From WLND01 sp040398845 (lineage in GTDB: Bacteria; Actinomycetota; Actinomycetes; S36-B12), in assembly GCA_040398845.1 (NCBI GenBank), contig JBBATH010000001.1, positions 372,001-436,000 of the forward strand: a stretch of 64,000 nt of DNA, in the 5' to 3' direction. The position numbers and the translations under genes were made by a program. Below the pieces are notes generated by a model. The model saw nothing but the letters and a program-made list of their open reading frames with translations. It was not told the origin of the DNA and ran no database searches. This document shows, piece after piece, positions 17,401 through 25,439 of the stretch; the stretch's first letter is position 1, and the number at the start of each line of letters is the position of its first letter.

Positions 17401-18011
17401 ATGAGCGCGACATGCTCGGCCTGTACGTGTCAGATCACCCTCTTCAAGGGGCGGAGCACATCCTCGCCCAGTTGACCGAGCGCACCATTGCTTCGCTGTT
17501 TCTCGACGAGAAGATCGACGGAGCAATCGTGACCATCGGCGGTCTCATCACGACGGTTCAGCGCAAGACGACGAAGCAGGGATCGGCTTGGGCCATCATC
17601 ACCCTCGAGGACCTCGAGGGCTCGGTCGAAATCATGGTGTTCCCGCAAATGTATACGCAGGTCAGCACGAGCCTCATCGAGGATTCAGTCGTCATCGTCC
17701 GCGCGCGCGTGGACCGAGGCGATGACGAGGCCCTGCGCGTGATTGCGATGGAGATCACGGCTCCCGACCTCAGCGAGGCCACGTCCGGGCCGGTACGGAT
17801 CTCCCTTCAGTCCACCCGCTGCATCCCACCGCTCGTCGACCGCCTGGCGCTGGTGTTGGCCGGCTATCCGGGGACCACGGAGGTTCATCTCCACCTCACC
17901 GGGGGCGCGAATACCACCGTGCTGCGGCTTGACGACAGGTTGCGTGTCACACCCTCCCCATCGTTGTACGGCGATCTCAAGGCCCTGCTCGGACCGATGT
18001 GCCTGAGCTGA
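14475..18011 (+). CDS. dnaE: DNA polymerase III alpha subunit DnaE (DnaE1 type)
   Basis: Catalytic subunit of the replicative polymerase. 1178 residues. The N-terminal PHP domain starts HLHVHTEYSMLDGAARVPDLL and keeps the metal-ligand pattern seen in DnaE1 proteins with PHP proofreading activity. The polymerase domain contains GPGRGSAAGAMIAYALGIT and the catalytic MPDIDIDFDERRR aspartates (about residues 415-430). The helix-hairpin-helix part and a C-terminal OB fold (GSAWAIITLEDLEGSVEIMVFP) follow. The size fits essential DnaE1 rather than mutagenic DnaE2. The ATG is preceded by a leaderless -10. Confidence 0.97.
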   Translation: MTVEDQFVHLHVHTEYSMLDGAARVPDLLAQVERLSMPAIAMTDHGNLYGAYEFYKKATSLGINPIIGLEGYYAPQGRFERRPFDFGGGFDEGTPEDPTAGRGKHGYTHMTLWAETTPGMHNLFRLSSLASLEGYYHKPRFDRELLERYGKGLIGTTGCPSGEVNRWLQAGKYDRALAAAADFRDILGSDNYFCELMDHGLGIERRFREDLLRIARTLDLPLVATNDLHYVHADDAAAHDVLLCIGTRTTMDDPKRFRFDARDFYLKTAAEMRSVWSELPEALSNTLRIAERCHVEFNEGASLMPVFPVPEGESEESWLVKEVEIGLHRRYQGQIPDDVRRQAEYEVGVVMQMGFPGYFLVVADLVRYAKETGIRVGPGRGSAAGAMIAYALGITELDPIKHGLLFERFLNPERISMPDIDIDFDERRRSDMIRYATATYGEERVAQIITYGSIKAKAAIKDSARVLGYPYALGDRITKAMPPSVMGKDISLAGVFDSKDSRYSEAAEFRNLYEADPDTRKIVDTARGLEGLKRQPGVHAAGVILCREPLIDVIPVWRREQDGAVITQFDMGACEALGLLKMDFLGLRNLTVLDDCLRNISANRGEVIVLEELPLEDPATYALLTSGDTLGVFQLDGGPMRALLRSMQPDNFEDISAVLALYRPGPMGANAHNDYADRKNGRKPVVPIHPELEEPLAEILGDTYGLIVYQEQVMAIAQKLAGYSLGNADLLRRAMGKKKKEILEKEFVPFSEGMRANGYSEGSITTLWEILVPFSDYAFNKAHTAGYGLVSFWTAYLKANYPAEYMAGLLTSVKDDKDKSAVYLNESRRMGIKVLPPDVNDSDFDFTPRGTDVRFGLSAIRNVGANVVDSIIATRRRIGRFQDFQDFIAKVDASVCNKRVVESLIKAGAFDSLGHTRKGLVQVHEHVVDTAVEIKRSEAIGQFDLFGGLEGGTESGLLAPLEVSLGEWEKSVLLAHERDMLGLYVSDHPLQGAEHILAQLTERTIASLFLDEKIDGAIVTIGGLITTVQRKTTKQGSAWAIITLEDLEGSVEIMVFPQMYTQVSTSLIEDSVVIVRARVDRGDDEALRVIAMEITAPDLSEATSGPVRISLQSTRCIPPLVDRLALVLAGYPGTTEVHLHLTGGANTTVLRLDDRLRVTPSPSLYGDLKALLGPMCLS

Positions 18012-18046
18012 TGAAAGGCGAATGCTGACGTGTCGGACATAAGAAC

Positions 18047-18559
18047 GTGACTTTCCTGCGACGTACGACCTCGGTACTCACGGCCGGGATCGTCATTGGT
18101 CTGGTGGCCGGGGCAGCACTGGGGGTGGTGTGGTGGCAGCTCGCGCCACGGGTATCCATGGTCGTTCGACCGGACACCGCTTTCCCCGAAAATTACCAGC
18201 CGGACGGGTACATCGCGGCAGATGTTTCCTTTGCTGCACTCGCCTGTCTCGCAGGTGTGGCGGTCACGATCGGCTTGATGAACATGCGGCGGGAGCATCT
18301 GCTGTCGTCTTTGTGGGCGGCACTGATTTCAGGCGCCATCGGATCGGCCCTCATGTGGGCTGTGGGGAGCAGGCTTGGATCAGTCGACATCGCCGGGTTG
18401 AGCGCGACGATCGACGACAAGGTTGTCGTCGACGCACCGCTCACCCTCATGATGCCGGCGATCTTGCTTGTCTGGCCGGCCACTGCCGCCCTAGTGGTGA
18501 CCGTCGTGGCGTTCGCCGACTGGTGGGCTGAGTTCAGGCGAAGTCAGCGCGAGCGATAG
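18047..18559 (+). CDS. Hypothetical four-helix membrane protein
   Basis: 170 residues, not firmly recognised. Four hydrophobic segments are visible at about 11-30, 60-78, 86-106 and 131-157. Between the first two is an extracytoplasmic-looking loop with PDTAFPENYQPDGYIAADV, and the C-terminus is basic (EFRRSQRER). The size and DG-containing loop recall actinobacterial DUF2567 proteins, but I hold that weakly. The GTG start is 35 nt after dnaE, so it may be cotranscribed with it. Its 3' end overlaps the convergent ybaK-like gene by 26 nt. Confidence 0.7.
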   Translation: MTFLRRTTSVLTAGIVIGLVAGAALGVVWWQLAPRVSMVVRPDTAFPENYQPDGYIAADVSFAALACLAGVAVTIGLMNMRREHLLSSLWAALISGAIGSALMWAVGSRLGSVDIAGLSATIDDKVVVDAPLTLMMPAILLVWPATAALVVTVVAFADWWAEFRRSQRER

Positions 18560-19025
18560 CCGCGATCTGCGCCTGTGTCACCTGGACAAGGTCACTGGGC
18601 GCCAGACCGATGTCGAGTCCGCGTCGGCCGCCGGAGACGTAAATGACGTCGTGGAGCCACGCCTGCTCGTCAATGATGGTGCGGAGTGGACGCTTTTGGC
18701 CGATTGGGCTGATACCCCCGACAACGTAGCCCGTCATTCGCTGGGCCCTGGCGGGATCGGCGAGGTCGGTTCGTCGGCCACCACAGGCCGTGGCAAAGGC
18801 CTTCATGTCGAGAAGTCCGCTGACCGGAAGCACCGCGACCGCCGGCGCATCATCGACGATAACCACGAGGGTCTTGAACACCACATCGGTGCTGAGTCCC
18901 AGCCTACGAGCCGCCTCATCGCCAAATGATCGCTCGTCCGGGTCATGGTCGTACGGGTGCATCGTGAACGCGATCCCGAGCCGGGTGAGCTCACGTGTTG
19001 CGGGAGTTGCCGCCGATCCGGTCAC
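18534..19025 (-). CDS. ybaK: YbaK/EbsC-family Cys-tRNA(Pro) deacylase
   Basis: Trans-editing enzyme that hydrolyses Cys wrongly attached to tRNA-Pro. 163 residues. Family signatures are visible: the catalytic Lys in VVFKTLVV, AVLPVSGLLDMKAFA, GYVVGGISPIGQKRPLRTIIDE and the C-terminal YVSGGRRGLDIGLAPSDL. It starts with GTG only 9 nt after the LON-domain gene and is probably its second cistron. It converges on the upstream membrane protein gene with a short overlap. Confidence 0.93.
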   Translation of the reverse strand: MTGSAATPATRELTRLGIAFTMHPYDHDPDERSFGDEAARRLGLSTDVVFKTLVVIVDDAPAVAVLPVSGLLDMKAFATACGGRRTDLADPARAQRMTGYVVGGISPIGQKRPLRTIIDEQAWLHDVIYVSGGRRGLDIGLAPSDLVQVTQAQIAAIARADFA

Positions 19026-19034
19026 CGTTATCGA

Positions 19035-19721
19035 CTAATTGGGGCAAAAGCCGGGGCTCGCGACTTCGAGGGCTGGCAGGCACGACAGCATGGTGATAAG
19101 GCCGGTCTCCCTGACAAGCAGGTTCCGGGCCTCGATGAGGCGCGCACGACTGTCGAGGGCCGCGAGGAGTCGCTGGCGTTCGGCGACCGGCAGGACCATC
19201 GAGGCGGTGACGAGATAGGCGAGATCCGCCTGATCATCCGGCGCCGCCGGGTGAAGGATCTCCTCGCCAAACATTTGCTGGCCGAGCAGGGCCCGGTACT
19301 GCGAGAAGAGCCGGCGAACCTGCGCCACCAGCGCGGGTGCCAGGTCGCATTCCGGCTCGTCGAGGAAGTCAACCTCGCCTTCCATGAACGTGGCGGTCGG
19401 GTCGCCGGACGGAAGACTGATCGATCGCAGGCGAAATCGCCGGTGTCCCGTCGTCACGATGTCGAATCGGCCGTCCTCGTACTCCTGGGCTCCTCGCAGG
19501 ATGGCGGTCGTGCCAATCTCGACAAGTGCGGATAAGCCGCCGGTCTCAATCTGTTGGCCATCGCGTATCGCGATGATTCCGAACTCACGGTCGGATTCCT
19601 CTGGTCGAGCGAGGAGTTCCTCGATCATCCGGCGGTAGCGGGGCTCGAAGATGTGCAGCGGCAGGACGAGCCCCGGAACGAGGGCCGCGTTGAGCGGGAA
19701 CAGGGGAAGCGACGAGGGCAC
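19035..19721 (-). CDS. LON peptidase substrate-binding-domain protein
   Basis: 228 residues from GTG 19721 (reading VPSSLPLFPLNAALVPGLVLPLHIFEPRYR). It consists of the N-terminal substrate-recognition domain of Lon alone (LPLFPLN...LHIFEPRYRRMI, then GTTAILRGAQEYEDGRFDIVTTGHRRFRL) plus a helical tail. There is no AAA or protease domain, so it is not a protease; stand-alone LON proteins of this type have no settled function. The start was chosen inside a longer open frame (to 19802) because it begins at the domain boundary and has a leaderless -10 (TACGCT on this strand) 6 nt upstream. It is divergent from hisD. Confidence 0.9.
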   Translation of the reverse strand: MPSSLPLFPLNAALVPGLVLPLHIFEPRYRRMIEELLARPEESDREFGIIAIRDGQQIETGGLSALVEIGTTAILRGAQEYEDGRFDIVTTGHRRFRLRSISLPSGDPTATFMEGEVDFLDEPECDLAPALVAQVRRLFSQYRALLGQQMFGEEILHPAAPDDQADLAYLVTASMVLPVAERQRLLAALDSRARLIEARNLLVRETGLITMLSCLPALEVASPGFCPN

Positions 19722-19727
19722 GGGTGC

Positions 19728-19733
19728 AGCGTA
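19728..19733 (-). promoter_or_regulatory. Candidate -10 of the LON-domain gene
   Basis: On the minus strand this reads TACGCT and ends 6 nt before the GTG at 19721. It shares bases 19732-19733 with the hisD -10 on the other strand. Confidence 0.5.
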
Positions 19734-19737
19734 AACT
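19732..19737 (+). promoter_or_regulatory. Candidate -10 of hisD (leaderless)
   Basis: TAAACT fits TANNNT and ends 7 nt before the hisD GTG at 19745. It interlocks with the divergent -10 of the LON-domain gene. Confidence 0.55.
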
Positions 19738-19744
19738 GCTGAGC

Positions 19745-21064
19745 GTGATCCGGCGCATCGACCTTCGGGGGTCGGCAATCGACCCTCGCTCCGTACTCCC
19801 ACGTTCCGTCATGGATGTCGCAGATGCCGCGGAGCACGTGAAGCCGATTATCGCCGACGTACGCGTCGAGGGTGCCGCAGCGATCAAGCGTTGGAGTATT
19901 GCGCTCGACGGGATTGCGCCACCCTCCCTGCGAGTCCCGGCCGAGCGTCTCGAGCGAGCGGAACGGGATCTCGATCCGGCGGTGCGGGCGGCTCTCCTTG
20001 AGGCCATCAGGCGCGCGCGCCTCGTCCACCTTGATCAGCGGCGCTTCGACGTGACAACCGTCGTGGCGACCGGGGGCACGGTGACTGAGCGATGGATCCC
20101 GGTCGAGCGGGTCGGGCTTTACGTGCCCGGCGGGCGTGCGGTGTACCCGAGCAGTGTCGTGATGAACGTTGTGCCGGCTCAGGTTGCGGGCGTCGGGTCA
20201 TTGGCGGTGGTGTCACCGCCCCAGAAGGATTTCGATGGCTGGCCCCATCCCACCGTCCTCGCGGCCTGTTCGCTGCTTGGGGTCGAAGAGGTGTACGCGG
20301 TGGGCGGGGCTCAGGCGGTGGCGATGCTCGCCTACGGCGTTGACCTGCCTGATGGAAGCGAATGTCGGGCGGTCGACCTCGTGACCGGTCCGGGGAACAT
20401 CTACGTCACCGCAGCCAAGCGTGCCCTTCAGGGTGTCATCGGCATTGACAGTGAGGCAGGCCCGACCGAGATCGCCGTCCTCGCTGATGAGCACGCCATC
20501 GCCAGTCACGTTGCGGCAGATCTCATCAGCCAAGCGGAGCATGATGTTCTCGCAGCGGCGCTGCTCGTCACTGACTCGGTGGCACTCGCCGATGCCGTCG
20601 ATGCCGAGGTGACCTTGCAGGTCGCCCGGACACGACACCGTGAACGCATCACCGAGGCGCTGGGCGGGGCGCAGAGCGCAGTGGTGCTGGTCGATGATCT
20701 GGAGGCAGGGTTGCGCGTCATTGATGCCTATGCGGCTGAGCACCTTGAGATTCACACCGTGAATGCCCGCGATGTGGCGATGCGCGTACGTAATGCTGGG
20801 GCGATCTTCGTTGGTACGTGGTCTCCGGTGTCGCTCGGCGATTACTGCGCCGGCTCCAACCATGTCTTGCCCACCGCCGGTTCGGCCCGGTACTCGTCTG
20901 GGCTGTCGGTCCAGTCCTTCCTCCGCGGACTTCACCTCATAGACTATGACGAGCAGGCGCTCGCCGAGGTTGCGACGCACGTGGTCGCGCTCGCCGAGGC
21001 GGAGGACCTCCCCGGTCACGGTGATGCCATCAAGGTCCGTGCTCGCAGCGGCCTCGACGCGTGA
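19745..21064 (+). CDS. hisD: Histidinol dehydrogenase HisD
   Basis: NAD- and zinc-dependent enzyme for the last two steps of histidine synthesis (histidinol to histidine). 439 residues from GTG 19745, beginning MIRRIDLRG like other actinobacterial HisD; an earlier in-frame GTG at 19724 would add MQRKLLS but lies in the promoter. Signatures include YVPGGRAVYPSSVVMN, VDLVTGPGNIYVTAAKR, GIDSEAGPTEIAVLAD and the catalytic AAEHLEIH. First gene of the hisD-C-B-H run; the stop overlaps hisC by 4 nt. Confidence 0.96.
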   Translation: MIRRIDLRGSAIDPRSVLPRSVMDVADAAEHVKPIIADVRVEGAAAIKRWSIALDGIAPPSLRVPAERLERAERDLDPAVRAALLEAIRRARLVHLDQRRFDVTTVVATGGTVTERWIPVERVGLYVPGGRAVYPSSVVMNVVPAQVAGVGSLAVVSPPQKDFDGWPHPTVLAACSLLGVEEVYAVGGAQAVAMLAYGVDLPDGSECRAVDLVTGPGNIYVTAAKRALQGVIGIDSEAGPTEIAVLADEHAIASHVAADLISQAEHDVLAAALLVTDSVALADAVDAEVTLQVARTRHRERITEALGGAQSAVVLVDDLEAGLRVIDAYAAEHLEIHTVNARDVAMRVRNAGAIFVGTWSPVSLGDYCAGSNHVLPTAGSARYSSGLSVQSFLRGLHLIDYDEQALAEVATHVVALAEAEDLPGHGDAIKVRARSGLDA

Positions 21065-22227
21065 TCGGCGAACCCTTAGATCAGAGGTCATTCGTCCTCC
21101 CGATCCGACCTGATCTCGTGGGCGTTCGGTCCTACGGTGCGCCTCAACTCGATGTGGCGGCGCGGCTCAACGTCAATGAGAACCCGTTCCCGCTGCCCAG
21201 TGATCTTGTTGATGCCATCACCGCTTCAGTGCGAGGAGTGGTGTCAGGACTGAACCGCTATCCGGACCGCGACGCCACAGCGCTCAGGCAAGCTCTGGCC
21301 GACTATGTCGGCACTCAATCCTCGGCCCACGTAGGGGTCGACCAGATATGGGCCGCGAACGGTTCGAACGAGGTGATGCACCACCTGTTCCTCGCCTTTG
21401 GGGGCCCGGGTCGCTCGGCGCTCACCTTCACTCCGACTTACTCCATGTACCCCGAGTATGCGCGTGACACCTTCACCGGATTCACCGCCATTCCTAGGAA
21501 TGCCGCGTTCGGCGTCGATCTAGAGACGGCGCTGCCCGCCATCCGTGAACTGCGGCCCAGCCTCGTGCTCCTCTCGTCACCGAACAACCCCTCAGGGACT
21601 GCGCTCCCTCAGGAGGATCTCCGCGTGATCGCTGAGGTCGCCCTCGAGCAGGGTGCGATGGTCATCGTCGACGAGGCCTATTCCGAGTTCCGGCGTCATG
21701 GCACGGCGTCGGCCCTTGAACTCCTTGGGCGCTATCCGAACGTCGTCGTGACCCGAACCATGAGCAAGGCCTTCGGACTTGCGGGAGCCAGGCTCGGCTA
21801 TGCGGTCGCGGCCGACCCGTCGGTCATTGACGTGCTGAGCGTTGTCCGACTGCCGTACCATCTTTCCGCGGTTACTCAGGCGGTGGCACTCGCGGCCCTT
21901 GAGCACTCCGCGGCACTCCTGTCGCAAGTGGCCATTCTTCGCGATGAGCGCGACCAACTACTGGGCTGGCTGGTGGACCACGGCTTCGTTGTTGCGCAGA
22001 GCGATGCCAACTTCATCATGTTCAGTGGGTTCGATGATCGCGACAACGTATGGCGGGCACTTCTTGATCAGGGCGTCCTCATCCGGGTGCCGGAGCCGGC
22101 CGGCTGGCTGCGAGTGAGCATCGGCACGCCGGACGAGAACGACCTTTTCAGACGCGCGCTCCTCGTTGCTACCCACGGGAAGTCCGCTACCGAACAGAAC
22201 ACGGCGAATCAGGAAGGCACCCCATGA
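21061..22227 (+). CDS. hisC: Histidinol-phosphate aminotransferase HisC
   Basis: PLP-dependent fold-type I aminotransferase (imidazole-acetol phosphate to histidinol phosphate). 388 residues. Substrate and PLP motifs are visible: LNVNENPFPLP, AANGSNEVMHHLFLAFGGPG, SSPNNPSGTALP, VIVDEAYSEF, and the PLP lysine in TRTMSKAFGLAGARLGYA. The GTG start overlaps hisD (GTGA) and the stop overlaps hisB. Confidence 0.96.
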   Translation: MIGEPLDQRSFVLPIRPDLVGVRSYGAPQLDVAARLNVNENPFPLPSDLVDAITASVRGVVSGLNRYPDRDATALRQALADYVGTQSSAHVGVDQIWAANGSNEVMHHLFLAFGGPGRSALTFTPTYSMYPEYARDTFTGFTAIPRNAAFGVDLETALPAIRELRPSLVLLSSPNNPSGTALPQEDLRVIAEVALEQGAMVIVDEAYSEFRRHGTASALELLGRYPNVVVTRTMSKAFGLAGARLGYAVAADPSVIDVLSVVRLPYHLSAVTQAVALAALEHSAALLSQVAILRDERDQLLGWLVDHGFVVAQSDANFIMFSGFDDRDNVWRALLDQGVLIRVPEPAGWLRVSIGTPDENDLFRRALLVATHGKSATEQNTANQEGTP

Positions 22228-22820
22228 ACCGCACCGCCCGCGTCGAGCGATCGACGAAGGAGAGTCAGGTCCTCGTCGAGGTCGATCTTGACGGATCTGG
22301 AACCAGCGAAATCGAGACCGGCGTGCCGTTCTTTGACCACATGCTGGCCCAACTAGCGAAGCACGGTGGCCTCGACCTCATTGTTCGGACGATCGGTGAT
22401 CTCGCCGTCGATGCGCACCATACGGTCGAGGACACCTCGCTAGCGCTTGGGCAGGCGATCAACGAGGCGCTCGGTGATCGATCAGGGCTGCGCCGGTTCG
22501 GCGATGCCCTCGTGCCCCTTGACGAGTGCCTCGTGCAGTCGGCCGTTGACTTGTCGGGGCGGCCGTACCTCGTCCACGAGGAACCACAGATCGTCGAGCT
22601 CATCGGCTCCTACGACACGACGCTCACGCGTCACATCTGGGAGTCGATCGTGGCAACAGCCCACATCACCCTGCACGTTCGCGTCATCTCCGGTCGCAAC
22701 GCCCACCACGTCGTTGAGGCGCAGTTCAAGTCGGTCGCGCGATCGCTCCGTGATGCCGTGACCCGCGATCCCCGCGTCGTCGGAGTGCCGTCGACAAAGG
22801 GGACCCTCACCGGCGCGTGA
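22224..22820 (+). CDS. hisB: Imidazoleglycerol-phosphate dehydratase HisB
   Basis: Manganese enzyme of histidine synthesis, dehydratase domain only (198 residues), without the phosphatase domain found in enterobacteria. Metal-site motifs are FFDHMLAQLAKHGGLDL, VDAHHTVEDTSLALGQA and NAHHVVEAQFKSVARSLRDA. Coupled by 4-nt overlaps to hisC and hisH. Confidence 0.97.
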   Translation: MNRTARVERSTKESQVLVEVDLDGSGTSEIETGVPFFDHMLAQLAKHGGLDLIVRTIGDLAVDAHHTVEDTSLALGQAINEALGDRSGLRRFGDALVPLDECLVQSAVDLSGRPYLVHEEPQIVELIGSYDTTLTRHIWESIVATAHITLHVRVISGRNAHHVVEAQFKSVARSLRDAVTRDPRVVGVPSTKGTLTGA

Positions 22821-23455
22821 GCAGAGTGGAGGTCCTGATCCTCGACTATGGATCAGGCAACTTGCGATCGGCACAGCGCGCGCTCGAGCAGGTGGGGGCG
22901 ATCGTCTCGGTGTCGAGCGACTTCGATGAGGCGATGAAGGCCCAGGCGCTCGTTCTTCCTGGGGTCGGTGCCTTCGAGGCTTGCATGGCTGGCATCAGGA
23001 GCATCCGGGGCGACGTCATCATTGATCGCCGGCTCGCCGGTGGGCTCCCTGTCCTCGGCATCTGCGTTGGTATGCAGGTGCTATTCGAACGGGGGGTGGA
23101 GCATGGGACCGAATGCGAGGGCTTGGGTGAATGGCCGGGAGTGGTCGAGCCACTCGACGCCCCGATCCTGCCGCACATGGGCTGGAACACCATCTCGGTA
23201 CCGAGCGGGTCACGCATCCTCGCGGGGCTGGAGGGGGAGCGCTTCTACTTCGTGCACTCCTACGCAGTGACGAGATGGGAACTCACCGACAACGATCCCA
23301 GTCGCAGGGCGCCCATGGTGAGCTGGGCCAACCACGGGGTCGACTTTGTCGCCGCGGTCGAGAACGGGCCGCTCGTGGCCACCCAGTTCCACCCGGAGAA
23401 ATCAGGCGATGCCGGGCTGTCGCTTCTCGAGGCCTGGCTCGGCACCCTTGGGTAG
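22817..23455 (+). CDS. hisH: Imidazole glycerol phosphate synthase glutaminase subunit HisH
   Basis: Class I glutamine amidotransferase supplying ammonia to HisF. 212 residues. The catalytic triad is visible: Cys in LGICVGMQVLFE, and His and Glu in TQFHPEKSGDAG. The oxyanion-type motif PGVGAFEACM is near residue 48. The GTG start overlaps hisB. The partner hisF is downstream, after priA. Confidence 0.96.
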   Translation: MSRVEVLILDYGSGNLRSAQRALEQVGAIVSVSSDFDEAMKAQALVLPGVGAFEACMAGIRSIRGDVIIDRRLAGGLPVLGICVGMQVLFERGVEHGTECEGLGEWPGVVEPLDAPILPHMGWNTISVPSGSRILAGLEGERFYFVHSYAVTRWELTDNDPSRRAPMVSWANHGVDFVAAVENGPLVATQFHPEKSGDAGLSLLEAWLGTLG

Positions 23456-23470
23456 CGGTTCGCCGTAACG

Positions 23471-23476
23471 TAGGGT
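23471..23476 (+). promoter_or_regulatory. Candidate -10 of a leaderless priA-hisF-hisI-trpE transcript
   Basis: TAGGGT ends 7 nt before the GTG at 23484 in a 28-nt gap after hisH, so the second half of the his block may have its own promoter. Confidence 0.5.
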
Positions 23477-23483
23477 TTCGGCT

Positions 23484-24260
23484 GTGTCCACCGCCGAGAG
23501 ACTCATCCTCCTGCCAGCTGTAGACGTCGCAGCTGGCCAAGCCGTCCGCCTCGTACAGGGCCGGGCTGGGAGTGAGACCGAGTATGGATCACCGATTGAG
23601 GCGGCTCGGGCATGGGTGGACCAGGGTGCTGAATGGATCCATCTGGTAGACCTCGATGCTGCGTTCGGGCGTGGGAGCAATGCTGAGCTCCTGGCCCAGG
23701 TGGTCACGGAGATCAAGGGACAAGTGAAGGTCGAGCTCTCCGGCGGGATCCGCGACGATGCTTCGTTGGCGTCAGCGCTTGAGACCGGCTGCACGCGCGT
23801 CAACCTCGGTACTGCCGCACTAGAGAACCCCGACTGGACCGAGCAGGTCATCCGAGCCCATGGCGAGCAGATCGCCGTCGGTCTCGATGTGCGGGGTCAT
23901 ACGTTGGCGGCCCGAGGATGGACTCAGGAGGGCGGTGACCTTTGGGAGACCCTCGCTCGGCTCGATGCGGCTGGCTGCTCCCGCTACGTCGTCACCGACG
24001 TTGCCAAGGATGGGACGATGCGCGGACCGAACTTAGAACTCCTCAGCGAGGTCTGCGCTGCCACGAGCCGGCCGGTCATTGCGTCCGGCGGTATCGCTCG
24101 ACTCGATGATCTGCACAGGCTCGCCGGGATGGTCCACCTCGGTGTCGAGGGCGCGATCGTCGGCCGGGCACTGTATGACGGTGCCTTCACCCTGTCCGAG
24201 GCGATCACAGCGGTCAGTCCGCGGATTGATCCCGACGAGTCGGGTCCGCCCCGACCGTGA
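23484..24260 (+). CDS. priA: Bifunctional HisA/TrpF isomerase PriA
   Basis: (beta-alpha)8-barrel isomerase. In Actinobacteria this enzyme acts on both ProFAR (histidine pathway) and PRA (tryptophan pathway). 258 residues. The catalytic aspartates are Asp14 (LPAVDV) and Asp176 (VAKDGT); Arg22 contacts a substrate phosphate. The Arg-Gly-Trp segment at 144-146 in AARGWTQEGGDLWE matches the loop residues that let PriA accept the Trp-pathway substrate. No trpF is present in the neighbouring trp cluster, which supports dual function. Its symbol is shared with the unrelated primosomal gene at 57.5 kb. Confidence 0.93.
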   Translation: MSTAERLILLPAVDVAAGQAVRLVQGRAGSETEYGSPIEAARAWVDQGAEWIHLVDLDAAFGRGSNAELLAQVVTEIKGQVKVELSGGIRDDASLASALETGCTRVNLGTAALENPDWTEQVIRAHGEQIAVGLDVRGHTLAARGWTQEGGDLWETLARLDAAGCSRYVVTDVAKDGTMRGPNLELLSEVCAATSRPVIASGGIARLDDLHRLAGMVHLGVEGAIVGRALYDGAFTLSEAITAVSPRIDPDESGPPRP

Positions 24261-25084
24261 CGGTCGCCATCCGCGTGATCCCATGTCTCGATGTCGATGA
24301 CGGTCGCGTCGTCAAGGGGGTAAACTTCACCGACCTTAGGGACGCAGGTGACCCTGTCGAACTCGCTGCCCGGTACGACCGAGAGGGAGCCGACGAGCTT
24401 GTCTTCCTTGATATCACCGCTTCGAGTTCAGATCGCTCGACGATGCTTGATGTCGTTCGGCGGACCGCGGAGTCAGTCTTCATTCCGCTCACCGTCGGAG
24501 GGGGAGTGCGCGCGGTCGAGGATTTCGACCTGCTGCTGCGCGCCGGAGCAGACAAGGTGAGCCTCAACACTGCTGCCCTGGCCAACCCTGACCTACTGAA
24601 CTCGGCGGCCCAGCGGTTCGGCTCGCAGTGCATCGTGCTGTCGATCGACGCACGTCGGTGTCCAAAGGGCGTCCGAACTGCCAGCGGATTCGAGGTGACG
24701 ACTCACGGCGGACGTAAGGGGACGGGCGTTGACGTAGTCGAGTGGGCGGCCGAGGGCACGAGGCGCGGGGCCGGGGAAATCCTGCTCAACTCAATGGACG
24801 CAGACGGCACCAAGGCTGGCTACGACCTGCCACTCATTCAGGTGGTGAGGGAGAGGGTGACGGTGCCGCTCATCGCGAGCGGCGGCGCCGGCAGCATCGC
24901 AGACTTCGTGCCCGCGGTCCTCGCCGGTGCCGATGCGGTGCTGGCAGCGAGTGTCTTCCACTTTGGTGAGCTGACCGTCGACGAAGTGAAGTCCTCGCTC
25001 GCCGCGGCAGGCCTGTCCGTCCGGGCCCACATGCACGGCCGGAAGCCTTCGGGTTCGGATACTCCTCGACGAGGGGCAGAATAG
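24257..25084 (+). CDS. hisF: Imidazole glycerol phosphate synthase cyclase subunit HisF
   Basis: Cyclase half of IGP synthase, receiving ammonia from HisH through the barrel. 275 residues. IRVIPCLDVDDGRVVKGVNF carries the first catalytic Asp, and the second catalytic Asp is in LLNSMDADGTKAGYDL. SSSDRSTMLDVV and VPLIASGGAGSIADF are phosphate-binding segments. The C-terminal 20 residues are a charged extension. The GTG start overlaps priA by 4 nt. Confidence 0.96.
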   Translation: MTVAIRVIPCLDVDDGRVVKGVNFTDLRDAGDPVELAARYDREGADELVFLDITASSSDRSTMLDVVRRTAESVFIPLTVGGGVRAVEDFDLLLRAGADKVSLNTAALANPDLLNSAAQRFGSQCIVLSIDARRCPKGVRTASGFEVTTHGGRKGTGVDVVEWAAEGTRRGAGEILLNSMDADGTKAGYDLPLIQVVRERVTVPLIASGGAGSIADFVPAVLAGADAVLAASVFHFGELTVDEVKSSLAAAGLSVRAHMHGRKPSGSDTPRRGAE

Positions 25085-25088
25085 GCGC

Positions 25089-25439
25089 ATGTCTACGCTC
25101 GCTGAGCTCCTCGAGAGCGTCCGGTTCAATGACGACGGACTCGTCCCGGTCATCGCCCAGCAGTGGGACTCCCGCGAGGTGCTCATGATGGCCTGGATGG
25201 ACCTCCCCGCTCTTGAGCGCACGCTTGCGACGGGTGAGGCCACCTACTTCTCGCGCAGCCGAGGCCAGCAGTGGGTAAAGGGCGCAACTTCCGGGCACCG
25301 GCAGCAGGTGCGGACCGTTATGGCCGACTGCGACGGTGACACGCTCCTCATCCTCGTCGACCAGCTTGGCTCCGCCTGTCACACGGGGGACCGCACCTGC
25401 TTTGACGCGATCACCGTCGACCTTGAAGGCGACCGGTGA
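25089..25439 (+). CDS. hisI: Phosphoribosyl-AMP cyclohydrolase HisI
   Basis: Zinc-dependent cyclohydrolase opening the purine ring in step 3 of histidine synthesis. 116 residues, cyclohydrolase domain only; the HisE domain is absent and must be elsewhere. Signatures: LMMAWMDLPALERTLATGEATYFSRSR, and DCDGDTLL plus ACHTGDRTCF with the metal and zinc ligands. It starts 4 nt after hisF. The stop overlaps trpE by 4 nt, coupling histidine and tryptophan synthesis. Confidence 0.96.
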   Translation: MSTLAELLESVRFNDDGLVPVIAQQWDSREVLMMAWMDLPALERTLATGEATYFSRSRGQQWVKGATSGHRQQVRTVMADCDGDTLLILVDQLGSACHTGDRTCFDAITVDLEGDR

